Assembly (NCBI GenBank): GCA_038236005.1
Contig: JBBSTI010000149.1
Coordinates: forward strand, 1 to 8,686
Reading direction: 5' to 3'
Length of the DNA: 8,686 nucleotides
From: CANKBT01 sp038236005
GTDB lineage: Bacteria > Actinomycetota > Actinomycetes > Mycobacteriales > SCTD01
Below the pieces are notes generated by a model that was not told where the DNA came from, ran no database searches, and saw nothing but the letters and a program-made list of their open reading frames with translations. The position numbers and the translations under genes are program-made. Shown here one piece after another: positions 6,084-8,686 of this stretch. The number at the start of each line of letters is the position of its first letter. Within the stretch, counting starts at the first letter, position 1.

Positions 6084-7493
6084 GTGACGACGCCACGGCA
6101 GCGGGCACCGGACGCCGACGAGGCCCTGCTCGCGCAGCTGCGCGCCTGCCTCCCGGTCGAGGACCTGGTCACCGACCAGGACGTCGCCGCCTCGTACGCC
6201 CACGACGAGGCGGCGTGGGCGGCGTACGGTCTGCCACTGGCCGTCGTCCGGCCGCGCAGCACGACCGAGGTGGCTCACGTGGTCCGGGCGTGCCTGGAGC
6301 ACCAGGTCCCGGTCGTCCCGCGCGGCGCGGGCACCGGCCTGTCGGGCGGCGCGAACGCGGTCGACGGCTGCGTGGTTCTCTCGACCGAGCGGATGACGGC
6401 CGTCCGCGAGGTCGACGCGGTCGAGCGGCTGGCCGTCGTGCAGCCGGGCGTCGTCAACGACGACCTGCGTGGTGCCGCTGCGACCCGCGGCCTCTGGTAT
6501 CCGCCGGACCCGGCCAGCTCGAAGTGGTCCACGATCGGCGGGAACGTCGCGACCAACGCCGGTGGCCTGTGCTGCGTCAAGTACGGCGTGACCCGGGACT
6601 ACGTGCTCGCGCTCGAGATCGTCAACGGGCTCGGTGAGGTCGTCCGGCTCGGCCGTCGGACCGCCAAGGGGGTCGCCGGGTACGACCTCACCAGCCTGCT
6701 CGTGGGCTCCGAGGGAACCCTGGGGGTGATCACCGAGGTCACCGTCCGGCTGCGGACGGCCCGAGCCCCGGAGCGCACGGTCGCCGGCTACTTCGGCGCC
6801 GTCGCCGACGCCGGGCGCGCGGTCGAGGCGATCAGCGCCGCCGGGGTGCTCCCGTCCGCGCTCGAGCTCGTCGATCGGCACTGCCTGGCCGCCGTCGACG
6901 CGTGGAAGAACATGGGCCTGTCGGTCGACGCGGACGTCGTGCTGCTCGGGCGCACGGACGCGCCGGGCGAGGCCGGCGAGCACGAGGCCCAGACGATGCT
7001 GACCGCCTTCCGGCAGGCCGGCGCGAGCTGGTCGGCGGCCTCCACCGACCCTGCGGAGGCCGAGGCGCTGTTCGCGGCCCGGCGTCTGGCCTATCCCGCG
7101 CTGGAGCGGCTCGGACCGGTCCTCACCGAGGACGTCTGCGTCCCCAAGGGTGCCGTCACCCAGATGCTCACCCGGATTCAGACCATCGCGGTCGAGCACG
7201 ACGTCCTGATCGCCAACATCGCGCACGCCGGCGACGGCAACCTGCACCCGCTGCTGATCACGCCGCCGGGCGACACCGTCGCGCAGCGCCGAGCCCAGGC
7301 AGCGTTCGACCAAATCATCGCGGCCGCGCTCGAGCTGGGCGGCACGGTCACGGGCGAGCACGGGGTCGGGCTGCTCAAGCGCGACGGGCTGGTCCAGGAG
7401 CTGTCCGTCGAGGCGATGGCCATGCAGCGCGCCGTGAAGACCGCTCTGGACCCGCACGGGATCCTCAACCCCGGCAAGGTTTTCCAGGGCTAG
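6084..7493 (+). CDS. FAD-linked oxidase, GlcD / D-lactate dehydrogenase type
   Basis: This flavoprotein (about 469 residues) belongs to the family that oxidises D-2-hydroxyacids (glycolate, D-lactate, D-2-hydroxyglutarate) and passes electrons to a carrier. The PCMH-type FAD domain is evident: PRGAGTGLSGGA at 79-90, then IGGNVATNAGGLCCVKYG, KGVAGYDLTSLLVGSEGTLG and ITEVTVRL. The C-terminal domain has the metal/substrate motif HAGDGNLHP (from 381), GEHGVGLLKR (from 424) and the closing DPHGILNPGK. No iron-sulphur subunit gene lies next to it, so I cannot say which hydroxyacid it uses. Two GTG starts are possible, 6066 and 6084. Neither has a clear ribosome site. I prefer 6084 because 6066 lies within the inverted repeat. 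Its TAG stop shares CTAG with the stop of the convergent mutase gene. It looks intact and full length. Confidence 0.92.
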   Translation: MTTPRQRAPDADEALLAQLRACLPVEDLVTDQDVAASYAHDEAAWAAYGLPLAVVRPRSTTEVAHVVRACLEHQVPVVPRGAGTGLSGGANAVDGCVVLSTERMTAVREVDAVERLAVVQPGVVNDDLRGAAATRGLWYPPDPASSKWSTIGGNVATNAGGLCCVKYGVTRDYVLALEIVNGLGEVVRLGRRTAKGVAGYDLTSLLVGSEGTLGVITEVTVRLRTARAPERTVAGYFGAVADAGRAVEAISAAGVLPSALELVDRHCLAAVDAWKNMGLSVDADVVLLGRTDAPGEAGEHEAQTMLTAFRQAGASWSAASTDPAEAEALFAARRLAYPALERLGPVLTEDVCVPKGAVTQMLTRIQTIAVEHDVLIANIAHAGDGNLHPLLITPPGDTVAQRRAQAAFDQIIAAALELGGTVTGEHGVGLLKRDGLVQELSVEAMAMQRAVKTALDPHGILNPGKVFQG

Positions 7494-8686
7494 AAGCGGG
7501 GCGGCTCGGTGTAGCTGCCCCAGAGCTCGCGCAGCGCGCCGCAGATCTCGCCCAGGGTGGCCTCGGCCCGCACGGCCTCGAGCATCGGTGGCACGGTGTT
7601 GCCCTCGCCGCGCGCAGTCTCGACCAGGGTCGCCAAGGTCGCCTGCACCCGTGCGTCGTCGCGACCGGCCTTGCGGGCAGCCAGCACCCGCACCTGTTCG
7701 GTCTCCACCTCGTGGCTGACCCGCAGGATCTCCAGCGGCGCGTCGACGCCACCGGTGTGCACGTTGACCCCGACCACCCGCTTGTCGCCCTTCTCGAGCG
7801 CCACCTGATATTGAAAAGCGGCCTCGGCGATCTCGCCGGTGAACCAGCCGTCCTCGATGCCTCGCAGGACGCCGGCAGTCATCGTGCCGTCGCTGCCGAG
7901 ATCCCTCACCTGGGCGAATATCGCCTCCGCTCGGGCCTCGATCTCGTCGGTGAGCTGCTCGACATACCAGGAGCCGCCGAGCGGGTCCGCGACGTTCGCG
8001 ACCCCGGTCTCCTCAGCGAGCACGTGCTGGGTGCGCAAGGCGATCTGTGCCGCCTTCTCGCTCGGCAGTGCCAGCACCTCGTCCAGGGCGTTGGTGTGGA
8101 GGCTGTTGGTCCCCCCGAGCACGGCCGCCATCGCTTCGATCGCCGTACGCACGATGTTGTTGTCCGGCTGCTGGGCGGTCAACGAGACCCCGGCGGTCTG
8201 GGTGTGGAACCGCAGCCACTGGGCCTTCGCCGTCTTGGCGCCATAGACGTCCCGCAGCCAGCGCGCCCAGATCCGACGGGCTGCCCGGAACTTCGCGATC
8301 TCCTCGAAGAAGTCGATGTGGCTGTCGAAGAAGAAGGACAGCCCGGGGGCGAACTCCTCGATGTCCAGGCCTCGGGACAGGCCCAGCTCCACGTAGGCAA
8401 ACCCGTCCGCGAGCGTGAACGCCAGCTCCTGCGCCGCCGTCGACCCAGCCTCGCGGATGTGGTAGCCGGACACCGACAGCGGCTTGTAGGCCGGGATGCC
8501 GGCGGCGCAGTGCTCCATGAGATCGCCGATCAGGCGAAGGTGCGGCTCGGGGGCGAACAGCCACTCCTTCTGCGCGGTGTATTCCTTGAAGATGTCGGTC
8601 TGCAGCGTCCCGTTGAGCACCGCCGGGTCGACCCCGGCACGCTCGGCCGCGACGACATACATGCAGAACACCGGCACCGCCGGCCC
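7490..8686 (-). CDS. icmA: Acyl-CoA mutase large subunit, IcmA/HcmA type, coenzyme B12-dependent (N-terminus outside window)
   Basis: This is the catalytic TIM-barrel subunit of an adenosylcobalamin-dependent carbon-skeleton mutase. 398 residues are visible and run off the window end (first residues GPAVPVFCMY). About 160 N-terminal residues are missing if the length is like Streptomyces IcmA (566). Family motifs include NGTLQTDIFKEY, PEPHLRLIGDLMEHC, SVSGYHIREAG, FHTQTAGVSLTAQQPDNN, GGTNSLHTNALDE and ADPLGGSWYVEQLTDEIE. In FKEYTAQKEW the Gln (codon 8572-8570) stands where methylmalonyl-CoA mutase has the carboxylate-binding Arg207 and isobutyryl-CoA mutase has Gln198. Methylmalonyl-CoA is therefore an unlikely substrate. 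The protein ends at GSYTEPPRF without a B12-binding domain, so a separate small subunit (IcmB-type) must exist elsewhere. The residue separating isobutyryl- from 2-hydroxyisobutyryl-CoA mutases lies outside the window. The gene is convergent with the FAD oxidase. Confidence 0.93.
   Translation of the reverse strand, partial: GPAVPVFCMYVVAAERAGVDPAVLNGTLQTDIFKEYTAQKEWLFAPEPHLRLIGDLMEHCAAGIPAYKPLSVSGYHIREAGSTAAQELAFTLADGFAYVELGLSRGLDIEEFAPGLSFFFDSHIDFFEEIAKFRAARRIWARWLRDVYGAKTAKAQWLRFHTQTAGVSLTAQQPDNNIVRTAIEAMAAVLGGTNSLHTNALDEVLALPSEKAAQIALRTQHVLAEETGVANVADPLGGSWYVEQLTDEIEARAEAIFAQVRDLGSDGTMTAGVLRGIEDGWFTGEIAEAAFQYQVALEKGDKRVVGVNVHTGGVDAPLEILRVSHEVETEQVRVLAARKAGRDDARVQATLATLVETARGEGNTVPPMLEAVRAEATLGEICGALRELWGSYTEPPRF

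Noticed and set aside
5032..6637. Plus-strand open frames opposite the thioredoxin/TPR gene and running into the FAD oxidase
   Set aside because: Both are shadows; thioredoxin motifs WCGPC and SIPTV are on the minus strand and the oxidase is in another plus frame.
6036..7457. Long 473-codon open frame on the minus strand opposite the FAD oxidase
   Set aside because: It is the codon-register shadow of the oxidase in GC-rich DNA: low-complexity, His/Asp/Arg/Gly-rich, no family motif, and the plus strand has a full set of FAD-oxidase motifs.
1..8686. CRISPR arrays, tRNA/rRNA genes, insertion sequences, prophage or attachment sites
   Set aside because: No regularly spaced repeats, no recognisable RNA gene, no transposase or integrase coding sequence in any frame; the only tandem repeat is the two-copy 26-bp unit.

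Overview
The window is very GC-rich. It has dense gene packing, frequent GTG starts, GTGA stop/start overlaps and actinobacterial-type proteins (a GlgB, a thioredoxin-TPR protein, an IcmA-like acyl-CoA mutase very close to the streptomycete type). It therefore suggests a chromosomal segment of a high-GC actinomycete (Actinomycetota). I cannot name the genus from sequence alone. I see no tRNA, rRNA, CRISPR, transposase or phage gene.

Layout. (1) 1-1162, plus strand: the C-terminal two thirds or less of the glycogen branching enzyme GlgB, cut by the window start and followed by a strong hairpin terminator at 1172-1216. (2) 4965-1234, minus strand: a five-part operon read in the order maoC-like hydratase, tetR-type regulator, acyl-CoA ligase (5' part only), SDR dehydrogenase (3' part only), APH/ACAD10-type phosphotransferase. 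The first three are joined by GTGA overlaps. A promoter-like sequence with an imperfect 20-bp palindrome in its spacer lies before maoC and is the obvious candidate operator for the TetR protein. (3) 6027-5089, minus strand: a thioredoxin-domain/TPR protein of the YbbN/CnoX type, whose 3' end carries a 26-bp tandem duplication containing hairpins. (4) 6084-7493, plus strand: a GlcD-type FAD-linked oxidase, divergent from (3), with an 11-bp inverted repeat between them. (5) 8686-7490, minus strand: the large subunit of an IcmA/HcmA-type coenzyme B12-dependent acyl-CoA mutase, cut by the window end. Its stop and that of (4) share the same CTAG.

The most notable event is at about 2920-2930. The acyl-CoA ligase loses its C-terminal ~215 residues and runs directly, out of frame, into an SDR gene that has lost its N-terminal NAD(P)-binding motif. 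This looks like a deletion (or an assembly join) that destroyed both genes. Because the GC-rich antisense/out-of-frame reading stays open, a single 506-codon ORF spans the join and could easily be misannotated as an intact ligase.

Working together: the ligase, SDR, hydratase and ACAD10/LvaA-like kinase resemble the parts of an acyl-CoA catabolic pathway, perhaps for 4-hydroxy or 4-oxo acids of the levulinate type, that is now broken in this strain or contig. The mutase and the FAD oxidase add further short-chain acyl-CoA / hydroxyacid metabolism but are separate transcription units.
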